DNA from: Acholeplasmatales bacterium
GTDB lineage: Bacteria > Bacillota_I > Bacilli_A > Acholeplasmatales > Anaeroplasmataceae
Direction: 5' to 3'
Assembly: GCA_016282815.1 (NCBI GenBank)
Contig: JAEELU010000106.1
Span: forward strand, 1-22,453
Length of the DNA: 22,453 bases
The notes under the pieces are model-generated. The model ran no database searches and had not been told where the DNA came from. It saw only the letters and a program-made list of their open reading frames with translations. This document shows positions 1 through 8,005 of this stretch, piece after piece. The position numbers and the translations under genes are program-made. Numbering within the stretch: position 1 is the stretch's first letter; each line of letters opens with the position of its first letter.

Positions 1-2580
1 ACAAAGGTTGTTTACCTAATATTACTCTGATAGCACTTGTATCTAACAATAGCTGTGCATCAGTTGATTGTGGATTAGAAATTCTATTAATTAATGTATC
101 AGGTGATAAATCAATATTACCAATTGCTTGATCTGCACTAAATACTTTTACAATCTTTATTATATTTTGAAGCTCATGCTCAGATAATATTGCAATATTA
201 TTACCATTAATGTCTTTTGTTGAATTGACATATGCAGTTGTATTTTCTACTACTACAGAATCTGAATTAATTTGTAGTTTCTTAGATATTGTTGCTCTCA
301 AAATACTACTTGCTGTAATCTTGGTTAAATTATCATTTGAAATATCAGTTGGCATTTTAATTTCTTCATCAATTGTAATATTAACACCATTAATTGAAAT
401 ACCAAATGCACTTACTGAATCTATGAATTGTCTTAGTTCTTCTGGTTTAATTATACCATTAGAATTGCCATTTGAGCCATAAATTGTTACTTTATTATCA
501 AAAGCTTCATTTGGTATTGTTACACCAGATGCGATAATATTCTTTGTAGCAGTCGCTACAATGATATATGACTTAGTACTATTATCCTTATAAATAAGGT
601 CTAACATATCAAGTAAATTTATATCTGTTTCAATATCTAGATTTTCGATATCCTTATCCTTAATTAGATCAAATAATGAATCAATTTCATCCTTCTTATA
701 GACATGAATCATTTCCTCATAACAAGCAGTACAATCATATAATCCATTAGCTGCATTTTCGATTTGCTCATGAATATTCTTGGTTAATATACCTCTAATA
801 ATATATGAGCTATATAATGCTTCCTTATTATCATCACTTGCAAGTACCTTTTCCTTGAATGTTTCAAGATCTAAGCCCTCATCACTTAAATTCTCAATAT
901 TAGTTATTTCTAATATCTTAAGTGCATCAAGTATACCCTTAATTTCAGCCTTAGTATATGTACCCTTTTCATCATTATAAATATATGAATAATTCTTAAT
1001 CTTCTCATCTACTAATGAATTATTGATATTACTATGAATTGTATCTGAAATTAAATATTGAATGATTTCTGATTTATAGCAAATATCAAATTTAGTATTT
1101 GTAGAATCATATTCATCCATTAGATTAGTTGGATCAATAACCTCTGATAAATCACTATTATTCTCCAAATCATCATATGTTACACCTAAAGCATGTAATG
1201 CATATGCAAGATTTCTCATTTCATCATTTTCAATCCAGATATTATCCATCTTCTCTAGCTCATCACGAGTTCCTGCAGTTTTGTATTTTTCCAGTATATT
1301 CTTTGGATCAGAACCGATATCAGTAACTGATCTACCTGGTAAATATGAAGCAATCTTATATGCAAATGAAGATGATAAAATCTTTGATCTACACATATCG
1401 ATGAATACTTCTGGCTCTATTTCAGAAGGATCAATATCAAAATTATCAAAATCAACAGGTCCTTCACCAAATATCTTTACCTTATTATCAATTAGTATAG
1501 TTAAGAAAGTCTTAAATTCACTAATTCTAATATATGCTCTATCAGTATCATCGCTAGAATATACCTTAACTACTGATGGTATCACTATATCAGATACATT
1601 CTTAATTGATTTATAGAATATACTTGATATTATTGTTGATTTAGATACGATATCTACATCTAGATTATCTAAATCTATATCAGATAATTCCATATCATCA
1701 ATTGATACATCAAGTGTACCTAGGGCATATACTAATGCCTTAGCCTCATCCTTATTGATAGCCTCATATACCTTACTATTCTTAGTAATTCTAGCCTCAG
1801 ATGCGATATATACCTGATTACTATCATTTAATACCTTAAATAATAATATAGCAGTCATATAATATCTATACAAATTATCAACATCATCAGTTGTAATATT
1901 ATTGATATCATGCATTATTCTATCAGTATTAACATTATCGATATCATCAATATTTAATTTATTTAGTAAATAGATTAATGATTCTATTTCACCCTGTCTG
2001 AAATTACCATCACTATCAAGACATAATTCAAGTGATGATTCTCCAACTATTCTATTAGTAGTTAATACATCAGTGATATTTTCTGTAAATAATGCTCTAA
2101 TTAATGATGATTCATATAATAAATCTAATTTAGATCTATTATTATAATCAGGAAGCTTATCTGTATAATGAGGTAAATTTGATTTAACATCCTCATAAAT
2201 GATATCACCAATATTATTATCATCAATTGATATATCAAATAGCTTTAAGGCATTAACTAAAGCTCTAATATCACTCTTCTTATAATTACCAGTACCATAT
2301 ACCTTAGCTTGATCTAATACCTCAGGCTTAATCATTGAGTTACCTGATAGCATATTATCGATATTTACTGATAATATATGAACGAATATTTCTGAATCAT
2401 ATAGCTTATCAAGCTTTGTTTCATTAGAATTATTAATCTTATCATTTAATGTTGGAATTTGATCGATTATATCATCCTTAATATATTCATAATCAATATT
2501 ACCACTACTATCAAATACTAATACTAGATTTAAAGCATTAATTAGTGCCTTAGCCTCTAGATACCATGGGTTAGTAGTTG
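1..2580 (-). repeat. Tandem helical repeat array, about ten units of 73-102 residues
   Basis: Each unit has two recognisable parts. The first is a helix of the form K-x-E-I-x-x-L-x-x-A-L, followed by L-x-I-x-I-D-D. Copies centre near 2555, 2270, 1990, 1740, 1520, 1215, 940, 680, 437 and 168. The second is a helix of the form Y-x-S-x-I-I-x-x-x-L-x-x-x-I, with copies near 2380, 2100, 1850, 1625, 1375, 1060, 795, 560, 290 and 25. The two alternate strictly. Copies are well diverged in sequence but keep the spacing. Weaker copies of the first helix appear further upstream, for example near 3115. I do not recognise the family. Confidence 0.7.
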
Positions 2581-5500
2581 AGAATTCTTCCTTTAGCTTT
2601 GTTTTATTACCATAATTATCACTATTATATTTATCTGGAATATCACCTAATATCTCACCTAAAGAGCCTAATTCAGATAATCCATTTGAAATTAGGTTAG
2701 CTGTAGTTACTGAGATAATTAGATTATCCATAACAAATTTATTTTTAATAATTAATGATAATAATTCAATTGTTTGAACTGCATCCTCAGGAATTATTAC
2801 TCTTATATCATAGATGAATTCTCTTAGAATTTCCTTCTTTATTACCTTATCTATTGTGTCATCAACAAGTGGCTCATTAGCAATATCAGGAATGATAATT
2901 TGAAGTGCACCTACTACCTTATCACCATTCTCATTTAGGAAATTAGAAATTGTATAATATAGGATATTACTACTTAATACTAAATCAAGTGATTTTTCAT
3001 CTAAATTCTTAAATAAATTAATTAATGCCTTTCTTGTTTCCTCATCGATTGATTCATTTGTTAGGGCAGATAAGTCAATATCAACTGAGGTTAATACATT
3101 AATTAGCTTTCTAATTTCAGATGTGTGGCTACCTGTAGAAATTAAATCTACTCCATCCTTCATCGCCTTAGGAATGATTATTGTGCCTGACACATTATTT
3201 GCGGCTAAATATGAGACTGTACCTTCAATTATCTTTGAATCAAGCATATTAATTACTCTTTGATCCTTAACTAAATTTAATAGCTCATTTTGATCAAATG
3301 ATTGGCTATTAATTAAAGGCTCTGCAATCTCTACAAATGTAGGGAAATTATTAAATAATAGCTTTAATTCAGTCTTTTCAATGATATTTAATGTTTGACC
3401 AGTACTACTCTTTTCTAATATTGAATCATCAATATAAATTGATATCTTATCTGATATATCCTTATTCTTAATTAGGAATGCAGATAATATTGAATTAATT
3501 ACTCTACTATTAACAATATGATCACCAATTGTTAATCCCTGGTAGCTAGTTGATACAATATTTGATATTCTACTTAATAATTCAAATGCGTCATTTGTAT
3601 TTAAATTATTATTCTTTAAATCAATTATTAAATTCTTTGAATCAGGGTTAGACATAAATGCCTTTAATCCCTTAAATACATAATATAACTCACCATAATC
3701 TCTGAAATGACCACTACTATCATATGTATTACCAAATGATATTCCCTCAGGGAATGAGGCTATATCTACAAGATTAGTAACTAATGAATTATATTGATCT
3801 ATAAAGAATTTAGTTCCGAATAATTCACCTAATATTCTTGATGATGATAAGCAATTTAATATCTTATTAATATTAGCTTCATTTGATGAATCAAATAGTG
3901 CTAATACCTTATCTAATATTTCATCGCTATTAACATCCTTGAAATTCTCTGTATAGATTGTCATACCACTATCTAATACATCGACAAGCATTGATAGCTC
4001 CTCAACCCATGAGATTGATGAATAGCTTCCATTATCATAAGCTGATGATGTTAGCTTAACAACCTCACTTTCACCACCTAGATACTTATTTTCTAGGTAT
4101 GAATAGATTCTTCTAAATACTGAATCAAGCTCAGGTGCTCTATCACCATGTAATATTGATAAATTCTTAATGCTAGGAAGTGCATCCCTTAAAGCATTTA
4201 AAATGCTATCGGCATTTACCTCATTACCATATACATTTGTTAGGAATGAAACAAATACCTTATATATGTTAAATATATCATCTCTAGTTAATAATTCAGA
4301 TGGCTTAATATATCCAAGTATATAATCCTCTTCCTTATAACCAGTTTGATTCATATTTCTTTCCTTAGTTATTTGTAGCTCATTTTCATAAGGTATTTCA
4401 GTACATAGGTAGCCTCTTTCGAACATAATTCTTAAAGGTACTAATACCTCCTCTGGAATACCTTTTGTAAAGCCTACATCTGTTAGATGACTAGAAAGGG
4501 AATCAATCAATGATAATGTTAAATTAACAAAATATGTTTTAGCTTCAAATTGAGTAATAAGCTGTTCGAATTCTCTTTGGAAATCTGGATTTTTAAATAC
4601 TTCAACGATATTATCCATAATACTGATTTGCTCTTCATTATTAATTAGCTTAACAATATTTGCTTTATCATATTTTAGGAATAGATTGAATGTACTCTTT
4701 GAAAAGTTAACATAGGTTGCTAGCTCATCAATTAAATATACATTTGTAGTTGTATTACCATCCTCTATTTTGCCTTGGAATATCATGTTTGCAGCAAATA
4801 GATAATATGGCATATTCTTTTCATCTCTTACAGCATTTAATACCTTATAGATACCATGTGTACCATATGCCTCAAGCTCACTATAGGCATCATAAGCCAT
4901 ATTCACATATTCATTATTTGTTTCAAGCTTTTCAGTGTTTTTCTTATCACCTAATCCACCTGCAAATATGTAGAAAAACATACCTAGGAATGATAATACG
5001 ATTAATGCACTAACTAATCCCTTACCACAGCCTACTACTGCAGAAAGTACTCTCTTTTTACGATATGGAGAATCGATAAGCCCATTTTCGTATTTCTTTT
5101 CTCTTTTTCTTACATATCTTCTCTCATTATAGAATATCAGATAAATTATCCATAATAGGAATCTTAATACCCAGTATACAAAATATAATACGATACCAAA
5201 TACTAATCTGTATGATACATCTACTAGTGAAGATAAATATTTACCATTTTCCTTAGCAATTAAGGCTATACCATCCATAAAATTTAATTGCTTAGGGATA
5301 AATTCAATGAATATTTCTCTAAATGATATACAATCCTGTGATACACCAAATATTCTTTGCATACCACCCTCACCAACTATCATGTTAGCGAATTTTAGTA
5401 AAAACATATCAACATTCTTATCCTCTACTAATGCTATAAATAGTATTAAGCAGATAGTAAATGCGATTAATGAATGTACAATTGATATTCTTGTTTTTCT

Positions 5501-5623
5501 AATACCTCTAATAAAGCTTACTAATGCTGTTAGTAATATTATTAGAAAGAATATTATAGTCGGAAAGTATGCAACAAAGAATATAGATATTTGAGATCTA
5601 TAATTCATGAAAAAATCTACCAT
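1..5623 (-). CDS. Giant CvpA-like membrane protein with helical repeat ectodomain (3' end outside window)
   Basis: The frame is open from an ATG at 5623 to the window edge, giving at least 1874 residues; I checked the frame at several points from 1 to 4560. The start follows an AGGAG at 5636-5640, about 12 bases away, and the next Met (residue 6) lies further off. Residues 12-38, 46-66, about 136-162 and about 192-220 are hydrophobic. An FIRGIRKTR turn after the first helix and a KKRVLSAVVGCGKGLVSAL segment opening the fourth resemble the CvpA family (colicin V production protein, about 160-200 residues). The remaining 1650 or more residues have no further obvious membrane segment and are largely predicted helical, with a repeated two-helix unit from about residue 1015 to the edge. 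A CvpA domain carrying such an extension is unusual. It is the last visible gene of the operon, 41 bases after the LRR gene. Its function is unknown; the repeats are inferred to lie outside the membrane. Confidence 0.95.
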   Translation of the reverse strand, partial: MVDFFMNYRSQISIFFVAYFPTIIFFLIILLTALVSFIRGIRKTRISIVHSLIAFTICLILFIALVEDKNVDMFLLKFANMIVGEGGMQRIFGVSQDCISFREIFIEFIPKQLNFMDGIALIAKENGKYLSSLVDVSYRLVFGIVLYFVYWVLRFLLWIIYLIFYNERRYVRKREKKYENGLIDSPYRKKRVLSAVVGCGKGLVSALIVLSFLGMFFYIFAGGLGDKKNTEKLETNNEYVNMAYDAYSELEAYGTHGIYKVLNAVRDEKNMPYYLFAANMIFQGKIEDGNTTTNVYLIDELATYVNFSKSTFNLFLKYDKANIVKLINNEEQISIMDNIVEVFKNPDFQREFEQLITQFEAKTYFVNLTLSLIDSLSSHLTDVGFTKGIPEEVLVPLRIMFERGYLCTEIPYENELQITKERNMNQTGYKEEDYILGYIKPSELLTRDDIFNIYKVFVSFLTNVYGNEVNADSILNALRDALPSIKNLSILHGDRAPELDSVFRRIYSYLENKYLGGESEVVKLTSSAYDNGSYSSISWVEELSMLVDVLDSGMTIYTENFKDVNSDEILDKVLALFDSSNEANINKILNCLSSSRILGELFGTKFFIDQYNSLVTNLVDIASFPEGISFGNTYDSSGHFRDYGELYYVFKGLKAFMSNPDSKNLIIDLKNNNLNTNDAFELLSRISNIVSTSYQGLTIGDHIVNSRVINSILSAFLIKNKDISDKISIYIDDSILEKSSTGQTLNIIEKTELKLLFNNFPTFVEIAEPLINSQSFDQNELLNLVKDQRVINMLDSKIIEGTVSYLAANNVSGTIIIPKAMKDGVDLISTGSHTSEIRKLINVLTSVDIDLSALTNESIDEETRKALINLFKNLDEKSLDLVLSSNILYYTISNFLNENGDKVVGALQIIIPDIANEPLVDDTIDKVIKKEILREFIYDIRVIIPEDAVQTIELLSLIIKNKFVMDNLIISVTTANLISNGLSELGSLGEILGDIPDKYNSDNYGNKTKLKEEFSTTNPWYLEAKALINALNLVLVFDSSGNIDYEYIKDDIIDQIPTLNDKINNSNETKLDKLYDSEIFVHILSVNIDNMLSGNSMIKPEVLDQAKVYGTGNYKKSDIRALVNALKLFDISIDDNNIGDIIYEDVKSNLPHYTDKLPDYNNRSKLDLLYESSLIRALFTENITDVLTTNRIVGESSLELCLDSDGNFRQGEIESLIYLLNKLNIDDIDNVNTDRIMHDINNITTDDVDNLYRYYMTAILLFKVLNDSNQVYIASEARITKNSKVYEAINKDEAKALVYALGTLDVSIDDMELSDIDLDNLDVDIVSKSTIISSIFYKSIKNVSDIVIPSVVKVYSSDDTDRAYIRISEFKTFLTILIDNKVKIFGEGPVDFDNFDIDPSEIEPEVFIDMCRSKILSSSFAYKIASYLPGRSVTDIGSDPKNILEKYKTAGTRDELEKMDNIWIENDEMRNLAYALHALGVTYDDLENNSDLSEVIDPTNLMDEYDSTNTKFDICYKSEIIQYLISDTIHSNINNSLVDEKIKNYSYIYNDEKGTYTKAEIKGILDALKILEITNIENLSDEGLDLETFKEKVLASDDNKEALYSSYIIRGILTKNIHEQIENAANGLYDCTACYEEMIHVYKKDEIDSLFDLIKDKDIENLDIETDINLLDMLDLIYKDNSTKSYIIVATATKNIIASGVTIPNEAFDNKVTIYGSNGNSNGIIKPEELRQFIDSVSAFGISINGVNITIDEEIKMPTDISNDNLTKITASSILRATISKKLQINSDSVVVENTTAYVNSTKDINGNNIAILSEHELQNIIKIVKVFSADQAIGNIDLSPDTLINRISNPQSTDAQLLLDTSAIRVILGKQPL
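4958..5590 (-). other. CvpA-like four-helix membrane domain of the left giant
   Basis: This covers residues 12 to about 222. There are two close helices joined by a short basic turn (RGIRKTR, residues 39-45), a loop, a third aromatic-rich helix followed by a strongly basic stretch (NERRYVRKREKKYE), and a fourth helix with spaced glycines (VVGCGKGLVSAL). The order and glycine/arginine placement match what is known of CvpA proteins. The basic stretches suggest that the turn and the loop before helix 4 are cytoplasmic, which would place the long C-terminal region outside. The assignment rests on pattern only. Confidence 0.5.
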
Positions 5624-5635
5624 AATGTAATTCCC

Positions 5636-5640
5636 CTCCT
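5636..5640 (-). promoter_or_regulatory. Ribosome binding site of the CvpA-like giant
   Basis: The minus strand reads AAAGGAGGGGAATTACATT before the ATG at 5623. The AGGAG core is about 12 bases from the start, wider than the 8 bases seen elsewhere in this operon, although the G-run shortens the effective distance. The 41-base gap to the LRR gene shows no convincing hairpin or promoter. Confidence 0.65.
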
Positions 5641-5664
5641 TTCATCAATATTTTTAATTAATTG

Positions 5665-7281
5665 TTATGCATCTATACCCAATGTTGATCTTAGGGTATT
5701 TTGATATCCTGTAGATACATAATTTCTTGCATTTTGAGGCATTTGGCCTTCAAAATAGATTTCTCTTATTCTTGTATTTACTATTTTAGAAAAATCAGCT
5801 CTAGAGCAATCTACATTTTTTCCTATATATAGCTTTGAAATTTCTCCTGTACCAGCTAGGAAATTAGTTTCTAGTGTTCCACTATCTATTACTAATACAT
5901 CAGCTCCAATACCATATAGGAAATTAACATTTGTATTTGCATTATTTAAATGTAAATATTTAAATTTATATCCATCAGTTACACCAAATCTTTCTTTAAT
6001 TGTAGCTGTAGATACGTTTAATCTTAAATAAGTTAAGCTTCTATTATCGATATATGATGATCTCATTGTTGTATTTTCACCATATAAATATACTCTTTGA
6101 ATATTATTAAATCCTTCTAGTGCTGTATATGATATATCATTGTATGTTAATACATTAGTTAATGTATTTATATATTGATTACCAAATACACTATATAGGC
6201 TTGTAGATGCCTCTAGACGGTCATATTCAATTGATGTTACACCTGTAATACCATTTAAGGAATTAGATGTTAAAGTTGATTTTGGAAGCTTTACATCAGT
6301 TACAGTCATTGTTGGGAATGCATTAGGTGCTACATAGCCACAGTTTTGGAAATTGATTAAATTAAGTGGTGTATTAGTAAATGCATCCTTTTCTATTTTA
6401 GTTATGAAATGTGAATTATTAATAGTTCTTAGGTTTGTACAGCCATTAAATGCTCCTTCACCTATTTCAACATAATAATTCAATGTTAATGTCTGTAAAG
6501 TTGTATTTCCTCTAAATGCATCCTTAGCAATCTTAGTGACATTTACACCATCAATTGCCTTTGGTACTGAAATATTGGAATTAACCCTATAATTATCTAC
6601 AAGTGTCAAGGCATTTCCATTTGTTACATAATCACAGCTTCCATCTGATTTAATTTTAGCTGTAATACCATATAGTAGCATTGATGCGATAAAATAACCA
6701 ATTACGATAATACTAAATATAGTTGTCCAAACAATATGTATTTTAGTCTTATTCTCTTTGATAACATCAGTAACATATCTTCTTTTGTTATCCTTTTTAA
6801 CATTCTTCTTTGTTGTTTTATATTTTAGCTTATCAGTTTTCTTAGTCCATTTATTCGCTTTCTTAACCGGAATAACCTCATTTTCTGGTGATGCCATAAA
6901 ATCATCTAGAGTTTGAGGTATTTTTCTTATTTCTCCATCCTCAAATTTTAATGTTTCAAATTCAAGATAAGTAATATTAAATTTGATAGATGTAATATTT
7001 GAATTAACCTTAAGCTTATTTTCAGGAACTAAATAGCTTGATCCATCAAATTCACCATCGAATGCGAATTTAATATCCTCAATTAGGAAATTATTTTCAT
7101 TATAGATTTTAACCTGGCATTCTGCATGCTTAAGCTTTTCAGAAATACTATTATAAAGCTTAAATAATAAATATTTTTCATTTAATGCTTCATCATATAA
7201 TATTATGTACTCATCTAGGTTTACTGGAGAATTATTATTAAATTCATATTTGTATTTTGCAATCTCATTAATAGAATTCAT
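5665..7281 (-). CDS. Type II membrane protein with BspA-type leucine-rich repeats
   Basis: 538 residues in three parts. Residues 1 to about 125 look like a beta-rich soluble domain, followed by a lysine-rich stretch (about 140-180, with repeated KK and KRR) that should be cytoplasmic. Residues 181-205 form the single membrane segment. Residues about 215-530 carry LRR_5/BspA-like repeats, clearest at KIAKDAF (250-256) and EIGEGAFNGCTNL (272-284), where the family's 'I-x-x-x-A-F-x-G-C-x-x-L' pattern is plain; later units are more degenerate. BspA-type LRRs are known as surface, often adhesive or protein-binding domains. With no signal peptidase site or wall-sorting motif, the protein should remain anchored with its LRR outside. 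The start overlaps the preceding gene by 14 bases and its ribosome site lies inside that gene, so translation is probably coupled. Confidence 0.96.
   Translation of the reverse strand: MNSINEIAKYKYEFNNNSPVNLDEYIILYDEALNEKYLLFKLYNSISEKLKHAECQVKIYNENNFLIEDIKFAFDGEFDGSSYLVPENKLKVNSNITSIKFNITYLEFETLKFEDGEIRKIPQTLDDFMASPENEVIPVKKANKWTKKTDKLKYKTTKKNVKKDNKRRYVTDVIKENKTKIHIVWTTIFSIIVIGYFIASMLLYGITAKIKSDGSCDYVTNGNALTLVDNYRVNSNISVPKAIDGVNVTKIAKDAFRGNTTLQTLTLNYYVEIGEGAFNGCTNLRTINNSHFITKIEKDAFTNTPLNLINFQNCGYVAPNAFPTMTVTDVKLPKSTLTSNSLNGITGVTSIEYDRLEASTSLYSVFGNQYINTLTNVLTYNDISYTALEGFNNIQRVYLYGENTTMRSSYIDNRSLTYLRLNVSTATIKERFGVTDGYKFKYLHLNNANTNVNFLYGIGADVLVIDSGTLETNFLAGTGEISKLYIGKNVDCSRADFSKIVNTRIREIYFEGQMPQNARNYVSTGYQNTLRSTLGIDA
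5692..6639 (-). repeat. BspA-type (LRR_5) leucine-rich repeats
   Basis: Residues about 215-530 of the 538-residue protein. The membrane-proximal units keep the 'A-F-x-G/N-x-x-x-L' signature (DAFRGNTTL, GAFNGCTNL, DAFTNTPL, NAFPTM). The distal units keep only the alternating leucine/isoleucine strand pattern, as in LTYLRL, FKYLHL, ISKLYI and IREIYF. Confidence 0.8.
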
Positions 7282-8002
7282 ACTCTAATCCTCCATTCCT
7301 ATTCTTACTATTTTTCTTTCTTAATCTAAATACAGTAAATATATAAATTAATACTGCAAATAGAATCATTGCTAGGAAGGCGAAGAAATTCCAATATGTT
7401 TTACTATAAACACGCATATAGCTATATCCTACAAGCATTAATGTTATCCTTGATAGAATATAGAATATGTTAAATGCAAGTAATGAAACCATTAAAGCAA
7501 ATAATCTTATTTTACTTAATGGTAAAGGCTTAACAACTGTTCTATTAATCTCAATACCATTAACTGATTTAACAATTAAATTAACATATTTAGTTCTTCT
7601 AGGTACAGATATTATTTTACTAGATGATGCATTCTTTCTTTCTGTTACCTCTACTATACCAATAGGTCTTTTAAATCTACTGAAGGAAATAACAAAGTAT
7701 TTAATTACATTATATTGCTCAACATAATTACATACTACTGATGTATCAAATGTTGATCTTCTTAATGCATATCTTTTTATGTAATTATTAATTTCTCCAA
7801 AGGTAGAATATATTTGATTCTTTACACCTGATTCCTTATATTCCTTAAATAGAATATCATCATGGAATGAATGTAAATATACATTCTTTTGAGGTCTAAA
7901 TATGATAAGGAGAATAATAATTACTACTGCAAGACCTATTGAAACATAAAAGAATATATCCCAAAATGGACTTGCGAATGTATATTCAGGAATACCGTTC
8001 AT
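7268..8002 (-). CDS. Three-helix membrane protein of unknown function
   Basis: 244 residues with membrane segments at about 15-35, 166-190 and 205-226. RPQKN after the first helix and RLRKKNSKNR after the third put residues 37-165 and the C-terminus inside the cell by the positive-inside rule. The cytoplasmic loop begins helical and basic (KRYALRR) and ends as a probable beta domain (about 98-155) containing VPRRTKYVNLIVKSVNGIEI. I do not recognise the family. The gene starts only 3 bases after the 612-residue protein's stop and runs 14 bases into the LRR gene, so these three are probably made in concert. The ATG is supported by AGGAG at 8011-8015, 8 bases upstream. A role as a membrane adaptor between its two neighbours is inference only. 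Confidence 0.94.
   Translation of the reverse strand: MNGIPEYTFASPFWDIFFYVSIGLAVVIIILLIIFRPQKNVYLHSFHDDILFKEYKESGVKNQIYSTFGEINNYIKRYALRRSTFDTSVVCNYVEQYNVIKYFVISFSRFKRPIGIVEVTERKNASSSKIISVPRRTKYVNLIVKSVNGIEINRTVVKPLPLSKIRLFALMVSLLAFNIFYILSRITLMLVGYSYMRVYSKTYWNFFAFLAMILFAVLIYIFTVFRLRKKNSKNRNGGLEYEFY
7290..7294 (-). promoter_or_regulatory. Ribosome binding site of the LRR gene, inside the preceding gene
   Basis: GGAGG lies within the codons for the last residues (NGGLEYEFY) of the 244-residue protein, 8 bases before the LRR gene's ATG. It fixes that start despite the 14-base overlap and suggests translational coupling. Confidence 0.85.
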
Positions 8003-8005
8003 GTT

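Noticed and set aside
1960..2040. EF-hand-like loop (LDSDGNFRQGEI) in the helical repeats
   Set aside because: The D-x-D-x-D-G spacing is not met, and the equivalent loops in other units (YGTGNYKK, YNDEKGTY) lack the calcium ligands.
5624..5664. Possible terminator or internal promoter in the gap before the CvpA-like gene
   Set aside because: The gap is 41 bases of AT-rich sequence plus a ribosome site, with no stable inverted repeat and no clear -35/-10 pair. The same holds for the 41-base gap at 20185-20225.
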